Of a stretch of DNA of 64,000 nucleotides, positions 17,865-25,248 are shown in pieces. Below the pieces are notes generated by a model that did no database searches, was not told the origin of the DNA, and worked only from the letters and a program-made list of their open reading frames with translations. The position numbers were made by a program, and so were the translations under genes. This DNA comes from Alcanivorax sp. Its GTDB lineage: Bacteria; Pseudomonadota; Gammaproteobacteria; Pseudomonadales; Alcanivoracaceae. Within the stretch, counting starts at the first letter, position 1. Each line of letters starts with the position of its first letter. The stretch lies in contig NZ_CP051240.1 of assembly GCF_017794965.1 (NCBI RefSeq), positions 1,736,001 through 1,800,000 of the forward strand, read 5' to 3'.

Positions 17865-18398
17865 TTACTGGACCTTGACGTCACCGTACATCCCTGCCTG
17901 GTAATGACCCGGCACGTTGCAGGCGAACTCGATATTGCTGTTATCGGAAAACTTCCAAATAACTTCCTGCCTCTGGCCCGGTTCCAGCAGGACGCTGTTA
18001 GGGTCGTCGTGTTTCATGGACTGGCCGTTCCCCATGTCCATTTCCATCATGTCGTGGTTGAGCTTTCCGCCCTGGATGACGCCATGTTCGACCATCATCA
18101 TCATTTCCTCCTGATGCCCCTCATGCATCTCAGGTGTGCCGATGTTGAACTCGTGAACGAGGTTCCCCTTGTTCTCCACCACGAACCGCACCGTTTCCCC
18201 GGGGCTTACGATGATTGATCCCGGTTCATAGTAATTGTCGTACATTTCGACTGTTATGGTTCGGCTGGCCTCTGAGGCTTTGCCGGGCTCACCACTCGCA
18301 GCGCCGTGATCATGTCCTCCACCATGGGTTCCAGCGGCAAAGGTGGTCGCCGACAATAAGATAGTTGCGGCAGCAACGAGGAATTTTGATACGGTCAT
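17865..18398 (-). CDS. copI: cupredoxin-like copper tolerance protein CopI
   Basis: 177 residues with signal peptide (ILLSATTFAAGTHGGGHDHG) and a His-rich mature N-terminus. A single cupredoxin domain follows, with type-1 copper ligands His in VHEFNIG, Cys and His in FACNVPGHYQ, and Met in AGMYGDV. A Met/His-rich insertion (HEGHQEEMMMMVEHG, then MMEMDMGNGQSM) interrupts the barrel. This layout matches CopI, a periplasmic Cu-tolerance protein of proteobacteria. First gene of the leftward copper operon, 204 nt from the divergent cusR. Confidence 0.88.
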   Translation of the reverse strand: MTVSKFLVAAATILLSATTFAAGTHGGGHDHGAASGEPGKASEASRTITVEMYDNYYEPGSIIVSPGETVRFVVENKGNLVHEFNIGTPEMHEGHQEEMMMMVEHGVIQGGKLNHDMMEMDMGNGQSMKHDDPNSVLLEPGQRQEVIWKFSDNSNIEFACNVPGHYQAGMYGDVKVQ

Positions 18399-18496
18399 AT
18401 ATCTTCTCCTTTGAACAGCTTTGGCCCTGAGGGCCGGGTTGTCTCACTCAAAACTTGAGCAATATCCAGAAGCGGTTGCTACCATCGCTCAGCAAC

Positions 18497-18512
18497 CTGA
18501 ATCCAGGCTGAA
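18497..18512 (+). promoter_or_regulatory. candidate response-regulator site between copI and cusR
   Basis: CTGAA-N6-CTGAA, two half-sites 11 bp apart, in the divergent intergenic region. This is the usual spacing for OmpR-family regulators, so it is a plausible autoregulatory CusR site serving both copI and cusR. No experimental or alignment support. Confidence 0.35.
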
Positions 18513-18601
18513 AATCGGAATTATTTTTTGTTCTGGCACAATTCAGCTTGGGCAGCGACACTGACGGACTCTGATGCTCAATTTAGAAAGGCAGTTCAGG
18601 A

Positions 18602-19270
18602 ATGAGATTACTTCTGGTGGAAGATGACTACCTGCTGACAAATGGGCTAAGCGCCCAACTGGAAAAGGCCGGTTTCAGCGTGGATACCGCCCGTACAGCG
18701 CGGGAAGCCCGGCACCTCGGGCAGCAGGAAAGTTACCGCGCCGGTATTCTTGACCTGGGCCTGCCCGACGGCAACGGCCTGGACGTACTGAAACAGTGGC
18801 GGACGCATAAGGTCAGTTTCCCGGTGTTGATCCTGACCGCCAGGGGAGACTGGCAGGACAAGGTCAATGGCTTGAAGGCCGGCGCCGATGATTACCTCGC
18901 GAAGCCTTTCCAGACCGAAGAGCTGATTGCCCGACTTCACGCCATCGTCCGGCGAAGCGAAGGCAGAATAATGGATACCCTGACAGCGGGCCGGTTCGAG
19001 CTGGACGAAAATCGCCAGACGTTAAGGGCCGGTGACGAGACCGAACATAGCCTGACCGGTACGGAGTTCCGTTTGCTCCGATGTCTGATGAGTCGTCCCG
19101 GGCAGGTTTTCTCGAAAGAACAGCTTCTCGACCAGCTATACAGCATCGACGACATACCCAGCGAGAACGTGATCGAAGCGTATGTGCGGCGGCTCAGGAA
19201 GCTGGTGGGACCGGACACCATCAAGACCCGACGTGGTCAAGGGTACCTGTTCGATGCCGATAGCCGCTAG
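18602..19270 (+). CDS. cusR: OmpR-family response regulator (CusR/CopR type)
   Basis: 222 residues: receiver domain (1-115) with acidic pocket EDD at 7-9, phospho-acceptor D51 in GILDLGLPDG, the conserved switch TARGDWQDK and lysine in LAKPF, followed by a winged-helix DNA-binding domain (about 125-220; LTGTEFRLLRCLMSRPGQVF, RRLRKLVG). It activates metal-resistance genes on phosphorylation. It is divergent from copI and overlaps the kinase gene. Its sequence is also close to QseB/PmrA, so the copper role rests on gene context. Confidence 0.88.
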   Translation: MRLLLVEDDYLLTNGLSAQLEKAGFSVDTARTAREARHLGQQESYRAGILDLGLPDGNGLDVLKQWRTHKVSFPVLILTARGDWQDKVNGLKAGADDYLAKPFQTEELIARLHAIVRRSEGRIMDTLTAGRFELDENRQTLRAGDETEHSLTGTEFRLLRCLMSRPGQVFSKEQLLDQLYSIDDIPSENVIEAYVRRLRKLVGPDTIKTRRGQGYLFDADSR

Positions 19271-20624
19271 ACCTCGCTCAGTCAGGGGGATGCTCCTGAT
19301 TCTGCTACTTCCGGCCGGTATTGGTCTGATGGCACTGGCTTGGATCATCCATGGGGCCTTGCTGGAGAGGATGACCATGGACTTAGTAGAACGCCGCTTG
19401 AAAGATGAGGTAGCTTTTCTGGAACACCAGATCCGCCAATCCGGTGGCCAGATTGATACACTCCAGACCGGCGACTATTTTCAGGAAGTGCTCCTCCACG
19501 CCTTCGCCATCGCCATCGCTTCTCCGTCTGGGCAGTCCATCTCACCGGAGACCTGGACTCCGATTCTGAGGCCGTTGCTCACCTCCGGGCAGGAGGGAGC
19601 CGTGAGAGCCAGGGATGCTGAGGTACCATCTGCGCCTTCCCAAATGCTTGGGTATCGCCGTGCCTTCACGGTCGACGGAAACCCCTTCGTGATCATTGTT
19701 GCCGAGGATATGGAGGCGCTTCATCGGAGCCAGGCCAAACTCCATATCTGGACTGCCGTCGTCTCGGTTTTACTGGTCATTCTGATGATCGGGAGCATAT
19801 GGCTGGGAATCACTCTGGCCCTGCGGTCAATAGCGGGCCTTCAGATGAACCTGAAAAAACTTCAGTCAGGCGAGCTCTCCCGTATTAACGCAGACGGCCC
19901 GGAGGAGTTCCAGCCCCTCGTCCGGCAACTCAATCGACTGCTGGATTCACTGGATGACCGGCTGGAACGCTCCCGTGACGCACTTGCCAACCTTTCCCAC
20001 AGCGTGAAAACCCCCATAGCGGCTGTCAGACAGATCCTGGAAGACACCAGTCGCCCGCTCGATGAGAAGCTGAGATGGGAAATGGCGGCGCGCCTCGACG
20101 ACATAGATGCTCAGCTTGAGGCCGAAATGCGGCGAAGCCGGTTTGCGGGTCCACAGGTCGGCCAAAGTGTATGTCCGATCAAACAGGCCCGGGATCTGCT
20201 GTGGATGCTTGGCCGCCTCTACCCCGATAAATCTTTTGAATTGTCAACGGATCTGCCTGAAAACCATCGCTGGCCTGTCGAGGAGCATGATCTGAACGAA
20301 ATCCTTGGCAACTTGCTGGATAACGCAGGCAAATGGTCATCCCGCTGGGTGGAGCTCACGCTGAGTGAAGATCAAGAGCAGTTAAAAATTATCATCAGCG
20401 ACGACGGAGCGGGCGTATCAGAAACAGCCCACTCACAATTGGGCAAGCGAGGATTGAGGCTGGACGAGCAAACACCCGGTCATGGATTGGGGCTGGCTAT
20501 TGTCCACGCAATAGTTGAGCGTTATCAGGGACAGGTTCATTACACGTCCAGTAAGGTAGGAGGCCTTACTGCAGTTGTTGTAATCCCTGGTTCTGATCGA
20601 TTCGGCGACCTGTCAGACAACTGA
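19254..20624 (+). CDS. cusS: sensor histidine kinase (CusS/PhoQ-like)
   Basis: 456 residues from ATG 19254, 17 nt inside the end of cusR. Two TM helices (about 10-33 and 165-190) flank a periplasmic sensor of about 130 residues, followed by HAMP, HisKA with phospho-His in NLSHSVKTPIAAV (near 248), and HATPase with NEILGNLLDNAGKW, SDDGAGV and GHGLGLAIV. It would phosphorylate CusR in response to periplasmic copper. The periplasmic part lacks an obvious Met/His cluster, so the signal is inferred from position only. Confidence 0.88.
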   Translation: MPIAARPRSVRGMLLILLLPAGIGLMALAWIIHGALLERMTMDLVERRLKDEVAFLEHQIRQSGGQIDTLQTGDYFQEVLLHAFAIAIASPSGQSISPETWTPILRPLLTSGQEGAVRARDAEVPSAPSQMLGYRRAFTVDGNPFVIIVAEDMEALHRSQAKLHIWTAVVSVLLVILMIGSIWLGITLALRSIAGLQMNLKKLQSGELSRINADGPEEFQPLVRQLNRLLDSLDDRLERSRDALANLSHSVKTPIAAVRQILEDTSRPLDEKLRWEMAARLDDIDAQLEAEMRRSRFAGPQVGQSVCPIKQARDLLWMLGRLYPDKSFELSTDLPENHRWPVEEHDLNEILGNLLDNAGKWSSRWVELTLSEDQEQLKIIISDDGAGVSETAHSQLGKRGLRLDEQTPGHGLGLAIVHAIVERYQGQVHYTSSKVGGLTAVVVIPGSDRFGDLSDN

Positions 20625-21090
20625 CACCTTCACCCTCCATTCTCTATGCTTCAAGTCAAATTCATCAATAGTTGGGATGATGATTTGGAGTCTCGTCCAG
20701 CCTGTTCAATCTCGACCGCTCTATAATGAGCTTTTCCTGAAGGATACTGAATCTACACCCACTAACACTACTTGCTCTACTTGCAACCCAAAACAGCAAA
20801 CCGATGCTTTTGATCATGAATTTTACACTCCCCCCCCCTTTCACTGCATGCCAGAGCCCGCCTTGTGCGGGCTTTTTCATGCCGTTTTGGAGTTTCTATG
20901 GATATTCGAGCGAGCTGGGCCTGTACCACGTACAGGGCTACGTTAAGCCTGAGGAGATTATCAGTACGGCGGCCACCATTTTGTATGGCTGAAAGGTGTC
21001 TAGCAAACCGGTGGCGATTCAGTTGATCTTACCTTTGCATGAGAGTGAGACAGACCGGCATCTCATCGAATTATCTGGTTGATGCTTCAC
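20625..21090. other. 466-nt gap with an orphan terminator and no clear gene
   Basis: A TATAAT at 20722-20727 lies 128 nt before an intrinsic terminator (20855-20877), but the -35 is poor, so a small RNA is only possible. After it, an open frame ending near 20992 has the tail GYVKPEEIISTAATILYG, which looks like a real protein C-terminus but I cannot name it. It may be a gene remnant. Confidence 0.35.
20855..20877 (+). terminator. intrinsic terminator
   Basis: Stem agcccgc/gcgggct with a 5-nt loop, followed by tttt. It lies 230 nt after cusS, so it either ends the cusRS transcript or belongs to a small RNA. Confidence 0.75.
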
Positions 21091-21498
21091 CTACTGCTGG
21101 TGCATGTTTCCTTCGTTAATTCCAGCAAGAACCCCACACGCCTCAACTTCCCGGTCATCGTTGCAACTCGCTCTCAGTGAAACGAGTTGTTTCTCAAGCG
21201 CTTGCAGAGCGGTTATCTGCGACCGCACATGAGAGATGTGATCATCGAGCAAGGCGTTGACGGCGGTACAAGGCTGATGAGGGTCGTCCTGATAGCTCTG
21301 TAGTTCGTGAATCTCAGCCAGTGACAGGCCCAGGATTCTGCAGCGACGGATGAAGGCCAGCCCCTCACCATGCTTCTCGGTATAGACACGGTAACCGTTG
21401 TCCTGCCGATCAGGCGGCGGCAACAAGCCCTGCTGTTCATAGAAGCGGATCGTCTGTGTTTCGACCCCTACCAACTGCGCCAACTGACCAATGCGCAT
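21091..21498 (-). CDS. cadR: MerR-family Cd(II)/Pb(II)-responsive regulator CadR
   Basis: 135 residues from ATG 21498 (MRIGQLAQLVGV); an in-frame start 15 nt upstream is possible. Winged-helix DNA-binding domain (1-70; ETQTIRFYEQQGLLPPPDR), dimerisation helix, and the metal-site cysteines in HQPCTAV, ASCNDDREVEAC and a His-containing C-terminal tail, the CadR/PbrR signature. It represses, then on Cd/Pb binding activates, the divergent promoter at 21530-21560. A truncated copy of its 3' end lies at 10925-11070. Confidence 0.92.
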   Translation of the reverse strand: MRIGQLAQLVGVETQTIRFYEQQGLLPPPDRQDNGYRVYTEKHGEGLAFIRRCRILGLSLAEIHELQSYQDDPHQPCTAVNALLDDHISHVRSQITALQALEKQLVSLRASCNDDREVEACGVLAGINEGNMHQQ

Positions 21499-21529
21499 CA
21501 GCCTCCTCCCCAACGGATTCTTTACTCTA

Positions 21530-21560
21530 TTGACCTTATAGTAGCTTTATAGTTTTAAAT
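21530..21560 (+). promoter_or_regulatory. CadR/PbrR-type promoter of the CDF transporter
   Basis: -35 TTGACC (21530-21535) and -10 TTAAAT (21555-21560) separated by 19 bp, with a ttatagtagctttatag spacer. It closely resembles the pbrA/cadA promoters controlled by MerR-family regulators, and sits between divergent cadR and the transporter it should control. Confidence 0.8.
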
Positions 21561-21593
21561 GGTACCACAACATTGTTCAAGTGGAGTCGTATC

Positions 21594-22490
21594 ATGAGCA
21601 AATCCTGTGGTGGCGCCTGTGGCGGTGATGCAACGTCCGCAGCGGATACCGATATACAGGCCTCCTCCGAGGCGCCAGGGAGATGGGTCAGTGTTTATGC
21701 CGTGCCGAAGATGGACTGTCCATCAGAAGAACGAATGATTCGCCTAGCCCTGAACGGCTTTGAGGAGATTCGGGCGCTGTCCTTCGACTTGTCGAACCGC
21801 CGGCTGAAGGTCGTGCATGACGGCGAGGTCGAGCCCGTCACCTCGAAACTGAAGACCTTGGGGCTAGGCGCCTCGCTTCAGGAAACCGTCGCTGCAAATC
21901 CGGAGACCATCAAGGCCGCCGAGTTTTCGGCAGCTTCTGCTAAGCAAGAATCCGGGACCCTGCGCTGGTTGCTCGGCATCAATGCACTTCTGTTCGTGGT
22001 GGAAATGACTGCCGGTCTGATCGCCCAGTCCACCGGCCTGATTGGAGAATCCCTGGACAATTTTGCCGATGCGGCGGTGTACGGGCTTGCCCTTTATGCG
22101 GTTGGACATAGCGTGAAAATGCAGGTACGTGCCGCGCATCTTGCTGGTGTACTGCAACTGATCTTGGCTGTGGGCGTGCTCGTAGAGGTGGTGAGACGCT
22201 TTGTATTCGGTAGTGAGCCTGAATCGCTGGTGATGATGGCTATCGCATTCGTCGCATTGATTGCCAATACCAGTTGTCTGCTGCTCATATCCAAACATCG
22301 GGAAGGCGGGGCGCACATGAAGGCAAGCTGGATATTCTCGGCCAACGACGTGGTGATCAACCTGGGGGTCATCACCGCCGGCGCCCTGGTCGCGTGGACC
22401 GGGTCCAATTATCCGGATCTGATTATCGGCACCATATCGGGAGTCATTGTACTTAACGGGGCCAGGCGTATTCTGGCGTTGAAGGGTTAA
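21594..22490 (+). CDS. cation diffusion facilitator with N-terminal HMA-like domain (Cd/Zn/Pb efflux)
   Basis: 298 residues from ATG 21594 (GGAG leader). The N-terminus has a Cys-rich start (MSKSCGGACGGD) and an HMA-like domain with PKMDCPSEER (about 35-100). The membrane part (about 125-298) has six TM segments; LIGESLDNFADAAVYG in TM2 and SANDVVINLG in TM5 hold the paired transport-site Asp/Asn residues of CDF proteins. It exports divalent metal by proton antiport. It lies under a CadR promoter and directly before lspA, a module often seen on mobile elements. Confidence 0.88.
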   Translation: MSKSCGGACGGDATSAADTDIQASSEAPGRWVSVYAVPKMDCPSEERMIRLALNGFEEIRALSFDLSNRRLKVVHDGEVEPVTSKLKTLGLGASLQETVAANPETIKAAEFSAASAKQESGTLRWLLGINALLFVVEMTAGLIAQSTGLIGESLDNFADAAVYGLALYAVGHSVKMQVRAAHLAGVLQLILAVGVLVEVVRRFVFGSEPESLVMMAIAFVALIANTSCLLLISKHREGGAHMKASWIFSANDVVINLGVITAGALVAWTGSNYPDLIIGTISGVIVLNGARRILALKG

Positions 22491-22494
22491 ATAA

Positions 22495-23007
22495 TTGCTC
22501 ATTATTGGCAACAAGCACTCGTCGTATGCCCTGTTTTCCATATCGAGCCTGCTGGCAGCGTCAGATCAGGCTGCAAAGTGGCTGGTGCAGCAATCAATGG
22601 CCTATGGCGAGTCTATTTCAGTGACCCCGTTCTTTAACTGGGTGCACGTATGGAACACCGGTGCCGCATTCAGTCTTTTTGCGAATGGCGGAGGCTGGCA
22701 GCGCTATTTTTTAATCGGAATCGCGGTGGTGGTCTCGGTTTTCCTGATCAAGCTGATTCTTGAAAATCGTCATAAAGGAGAAGCCTTCGCTTACAGTCTT
22801 ATCCTCGGTGGCGCCATGGGCAACCTGATTGACCGAATATTTCGCGGCTACGTTGTGGATTCCTTTGATTTCTATTGGCGGGACTGGCACTGGCCGGCCT
22901 TTAATCTGGCTGATATTGCTATTGTCACCGGTGCCTTGCTTTTCTTTTCCGGCAGTTTGTTGGGCGAAAAAACAAACACCAATACAAACCCAGATAGGCA
23001 AGGCTGA
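22495..23007 (+). CDS. lspA: signal peptidase II (lipoprotein signal peptidase)
   Basis: 170 residues read from a TTG at 22495, four nt after the transporter stop; the exact start is uncertain. Four TM helices. Family motifs: SDQAAKWLVQ, NTGAAFSLFA, and the two catalytic aspartates in GNLIDRIFRGYVVDSFDF and FNLADIAIVTG. It cleaves lipoprotein signal peptides in the inner membrane. This is a cargo copy linked to metal efflux genes; a housekeeping lspA would be expected elsewhere, beside ileS. Confidence 0.93.
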   Translation: MLIIGNKHSSYALFSISSLLAASDQAAKWLVQQSMAYGESISVTPFFNWVHVWNTGAAFSLFANGGGWQRYFLIGIAVVVSVFLIKLILENRHKGEAFAYSLILGGAMGNLIDRIFRGYVVDSFDFYWRDWHWPAFNLADIAIVTGALLFFSGSLLGEKTNTNTNPDRQG

Positions 23008-23139
23008 CGTTACAGCTATGAACGCCATTGGGAAGAATGTGCGGTTCGCTAAGCGTGGGCTTCTTATCGTGTTTTGCTCAGACCCGGCAAGCGGGTCATC
23101 CTGTAGATAGTCCATCGCAAGTTCATTTGCCAGGTCTAA

Positions 23140-23277
23140 AACCTTGAAGGCAAGCGATCGGAGAATGCGGAGGCCTTCCGTATCGCGCAGCGGCTAGATG
23201 AGTTCTTGGAGAATGAATTCAACCTCCCCTCCCCCCTACAACTTCCTGACGACACAAAACCGCTTGAACGAAAATAG
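23140..23277 (+). pseudogene. stranded C-terminal fragment, unidentified
   Basis: 45 codons between in-frame stops at 23137 and 23275, with no start codon near the beginning. The residues (SENAEAFRIAQRLDEFLENE, then a LPSPLQLPDDTKPLERK tail) look like a genuine helical protein C-terminus. Probably the 3' end of a mobile-element gene cut by rearrangement. I cannot name the family. The rest of 23008-23316 shows nothing I recognise. Confidence 0.35.
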
Positions 23278-23316
23278 TGAATTAAAGCCTGATACCGGTT
23301 CTACATGATAGGAATA

Positions 23317-23532
23317 TCATTCATCGGTTAGAAAAATAGCAGCAGGAAGCGAGAGAGCGTCGCTAATCTGGTAGATTTTGAGCAGAGTAATGTTCTTTTC
23401 GCCACGCTCAATGTGACCCATATAGCTGCGGTCCAAGCCTGCTAAACTTGCAAGCTCCTCTTGGGATAGGCCTTTCTGCTTTCGCATTGCTCTAACCTTT
23501 GCGCCAAATGCCTGAAGACGAGCATTGCTCAT
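23317..23532 (-). CDS. XRE-family HTH transcriptional regulator
   Basis: 71 residues that are almost entirely one Cro/C1-type helix-turn-helix (SQEELASLAGLDRSYMGHIE is the core) followed by TLLKIYQISDALSLP, the stabilising helix pair typical of regulators in restriction-modification and toxin-antitoxin loci. No partner gene is obvious; the SEC-C gene is divergent 87 nt away. It probably controls itself and possibly that gene. Confidence 0.82.
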   Translation of the reverse strand: MSNARLQAFGAKVRAMRKQKGLSQEELASLAGLDRSYMGHIERGEKNITLLKIYQISDALSLPAAIFLTDE

Positions 23533-23619
23533 GGAAGTCTCACCTAAAAGTGAGAACTATCATTTTTTGATGCCTGAGCATCCACGGACTATAATACCCA
23601 TTTTCCGTTTGGGTGGAGA

Positions 23620-23982
23620 ATGTCTCACCTGCAAAGAAATGCGCCATGCCCATGTGGTAGCGGGGTTAAATACAAGAAGTGCTGCTTGCCAAGGCAGGAA
23701 GCAGAGCTGCACGCCACGAACCAAGGGCAGGTATATGCGTTATTGAACCAGATTATTCCAGACACAATTGGCTCGCCCGACGAAAACAGCAAGGAGTTCC
23801 AGCGACTTGAGGAGTGGGCTAATCGCTATTTATCAGGGATTGATCGCCGGCACCCTCTATTTGAGCCTCTGTCCGATCATTTGTGCACACACAGTGAAAT
23901 CATTGCAATCGCCAAACAACAGAAGATCCATAGTTATTTGTCCGTGGCCGAACCTCTATATATTGCATGGCTAAATTCTTGA
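23620..23982 (+). CDS. SEC-C zinc-binding motif protein
   Basis: 120 residues. The N-terminus carries the SEC-C metal-binding motif NAPCPCGSGVKYKKCC (6-21), as found at the SecA C-terminus and in small stand-alone proteins. The remaining 100 residues are helical with no family I recognise. Role unknown; zinc binding is expected from the four cysteines. It lies in the island fringe between an XRE regulator and a MazE-like gene. Confidence 0.7.
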   Translation: MSHLQRNAPCPCGSGVKYKKCCLPRQEAELHATNQGQVYALLNQIIPDTIGSPDENSKEFQRLEEWANRYLSGIDRRHPLFEPLSDHLCTHSEIIAIAKQQKIHSYLSVAEPLYIAWLNS

Positions 23983-24056
23983 CCATCACTACCACATGGT
24001 TGTTACGGGTGATTTATCTATTTAAATTGAGGTTACACCCAATGTGTGAGGTGCTT

Positions 24057-24308
24057 ATGAAATTGAAAGTGCAGAAAATTAGTAATGGCGCAGGACTTCG
24101 AGTCCCTAAAACTGTCTTGCAGCATCTTGGTCTTGATGTGGGAAGTATCGTTGATATGGAACTGACTGATGAGCAGTTGATCATTCGCCCAAAGCCCATG
24201 CCGACCTTGGAAGAGATGTTGGCAGCTTGTACACCAGAGAATACCGCACTGAGCGAGGAAGACCGCGAGTGGCTTAGCGATGGTCCGGTCGGTAAAGAGA
24301 TTTTGTGA
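24057..24308 (+). CDS. orphan MazE/AbrB-type antitoxin
   Basis: 83 residues from ATG 24057 with a GAGGTG site. The N-terminal swapped-hairpin AbrB fold is clear (VQKISNGAGLRVPKTVLQHL, then a LDVGSIVDMELTDEQLIIRP strand). The C-terminal tail (TLEEMLAACTPEN, LSEEDREWLSDGPVGKEIL) matches the toxin-wrapping tail of MazE antitoxins. A mazF gene normally starts within a few bases, but none follows: 24309-24592 has no coding frame of that type. Either the toxin was deleted at the island end or the antitoxin is a solitary defence relic. Confidence 0.8.
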   Translation: MKLKVQKISNGAGLRVPKTVLQHLGLDVGSIVDMELTDEQLIIRPKPMPTLEEMLAACTPENTALSEEDREWLSDGPVGKEIL

Positions 24309-24430
24309 TCCCCTGCCCGGCGCCACCAATAATGTAACAGGGATGCAGCGGTTGCGTCGCGCACAGTTGACACGGCATTCGTGCTACCCGATTGATTATC
24401 ATAATAAAATACACCACTTGGTGTGCATAC

Positions 24431-24475
24431 ATGTTAAATTGAGTATTTGAGATGATTCAGTGAGTCATGCCAGCG
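24431..24475 (+). repeat. 45-bp imperfect direct repeat, right copy
   Basis: Partner of 3442-3486 (39/45 identical, same orientation). It is preceded by a different palindrome, acaccacttggtgt (24408-24421 area). The first core-type gene, a thioesterase, begins 118 nt further right, so this marks the likely right edge of the island. Confidence 0.6.
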
Positions 24476-24592
24476 GACAATATGTGGATCCCCTCCTGTA
24501 TCATCACACCCGCCTGGCCACATATTGGCGTACGCCTGTGGCTACACGAGTATTAAACAACACTTTTCCCGCAACCCAGCCCGAGAACCGGC

Positions 24593-25027
24593 ATGCGAGT
24601 GAATATCCAGTTTCCTGACAATCCGATCTTTCACTACAGCATGGTCATCAGCAAAGACCACGAGAACATTGCCGGCCACCTCGCCCACGACAAGGTGGTC
24701 ACCATCATTGGTGATTGCCGCGACGCCTGGTTTGCTAGCCTGGGCTTTCCGGGATGCGTGGTGGATGGCATCAGCATCGTCAATTCCGACCTGATGCTGA
24801 TGTATATTGCCGAAGCCTTTCATGGTGACGAACTGAACCTGGAGCTCGCCATGGCGGATATCAATAAATATGGCGGTGACATGCTGCTGCGGGCTACCCG
24901 GCAGCAGGATGGTTCTGAGGTCTTTCGTGCCAAATCGGGGTTTGTGTTTTTTGACTACTCAACACGCAAGGTGACTCCCAGGCCTAAAGGATTCGATGCC
25001 AGCCTGGGACTCGATGATACTGAATAG
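24593..25027 (+). CDS. hotdog-fold acyl-CoA thioesterase family protein
   Basis: 144 residues with the 4HBT hotdog pattern: an N-terminal strand (FPDNPIFHYSMVIS), the central helix region around DAWFASLGFPGCVVDGISIV, and strands MYIAEAFHGDELNLELAM and SEVFRAKSGFVFFDYSTRKV. Members hydrolyse or modify acyl-CoA thioesters; the substrate is not predictable. A single gene just outside the island edge, transcribed away from it. Confidence 0.75.
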   Translation: MRVNIQFPDNPIFHYSMVISKDHENIAGHLAHDKVVTIIGDCRDAWFASLGFPGCVVDGISIVNSDLMLMYIAEAFHGDELNLELAMADINKYGGDMLLRATRQQDGSEVFRAKSGFVFFDYSTRKVTPRPKGFDASLGLDDTE

Positions 25028-25138
25028 CTGGGGGCTCGGTCAGACGCCCTTGTGTGGATAGTATTGGTGCGTGGATGGTTCTGATCAGCTCCAGTATCGC
25101 CAGCAGGCTGACTCCTACGGTGGCTGGATTATTCTCTT

Positions 25139-25209
25139 CTGCGGGAGTCTGCCTGCAGACGATGGTGCGGTTTGAGATACCTCATCGCGTGCAGGCACGC
25201 TCCCACAAG
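25139..25209. repeat. REP-like palindrome pair (BIME)
   Basis: Two oppositely oriented units, gcgggagtctgcctgcagac (about 25140) and gcgtgcaggcacgctcccac (25187-25206), share the GGGAG head but have different self-complementary stems. The second is the same family as 27587-27651. Such GTGGGAG-headed REPs are typical of RAYT-mobilised elements. Confidence 0.65.
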
Positions 25210-25248
25210 TGTGTTTGAGCGGTGTCTTGGTCCTGGGACCGGCACTGA

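Noticed and set aside
18602..18940. Antisense open frames opposite cusR and many other genes
   Set aside because: They are shadows of high-GC coding sequence in other frames, without ribosome sites or family resemblance.
23967..24056. Longer start for the MazE-like gene at 23967
   Set aside because: It adds 30 residues unlike the family, overlaps the SEC-C stop, and the ATG at 24057 has a clear GAGGTG site.
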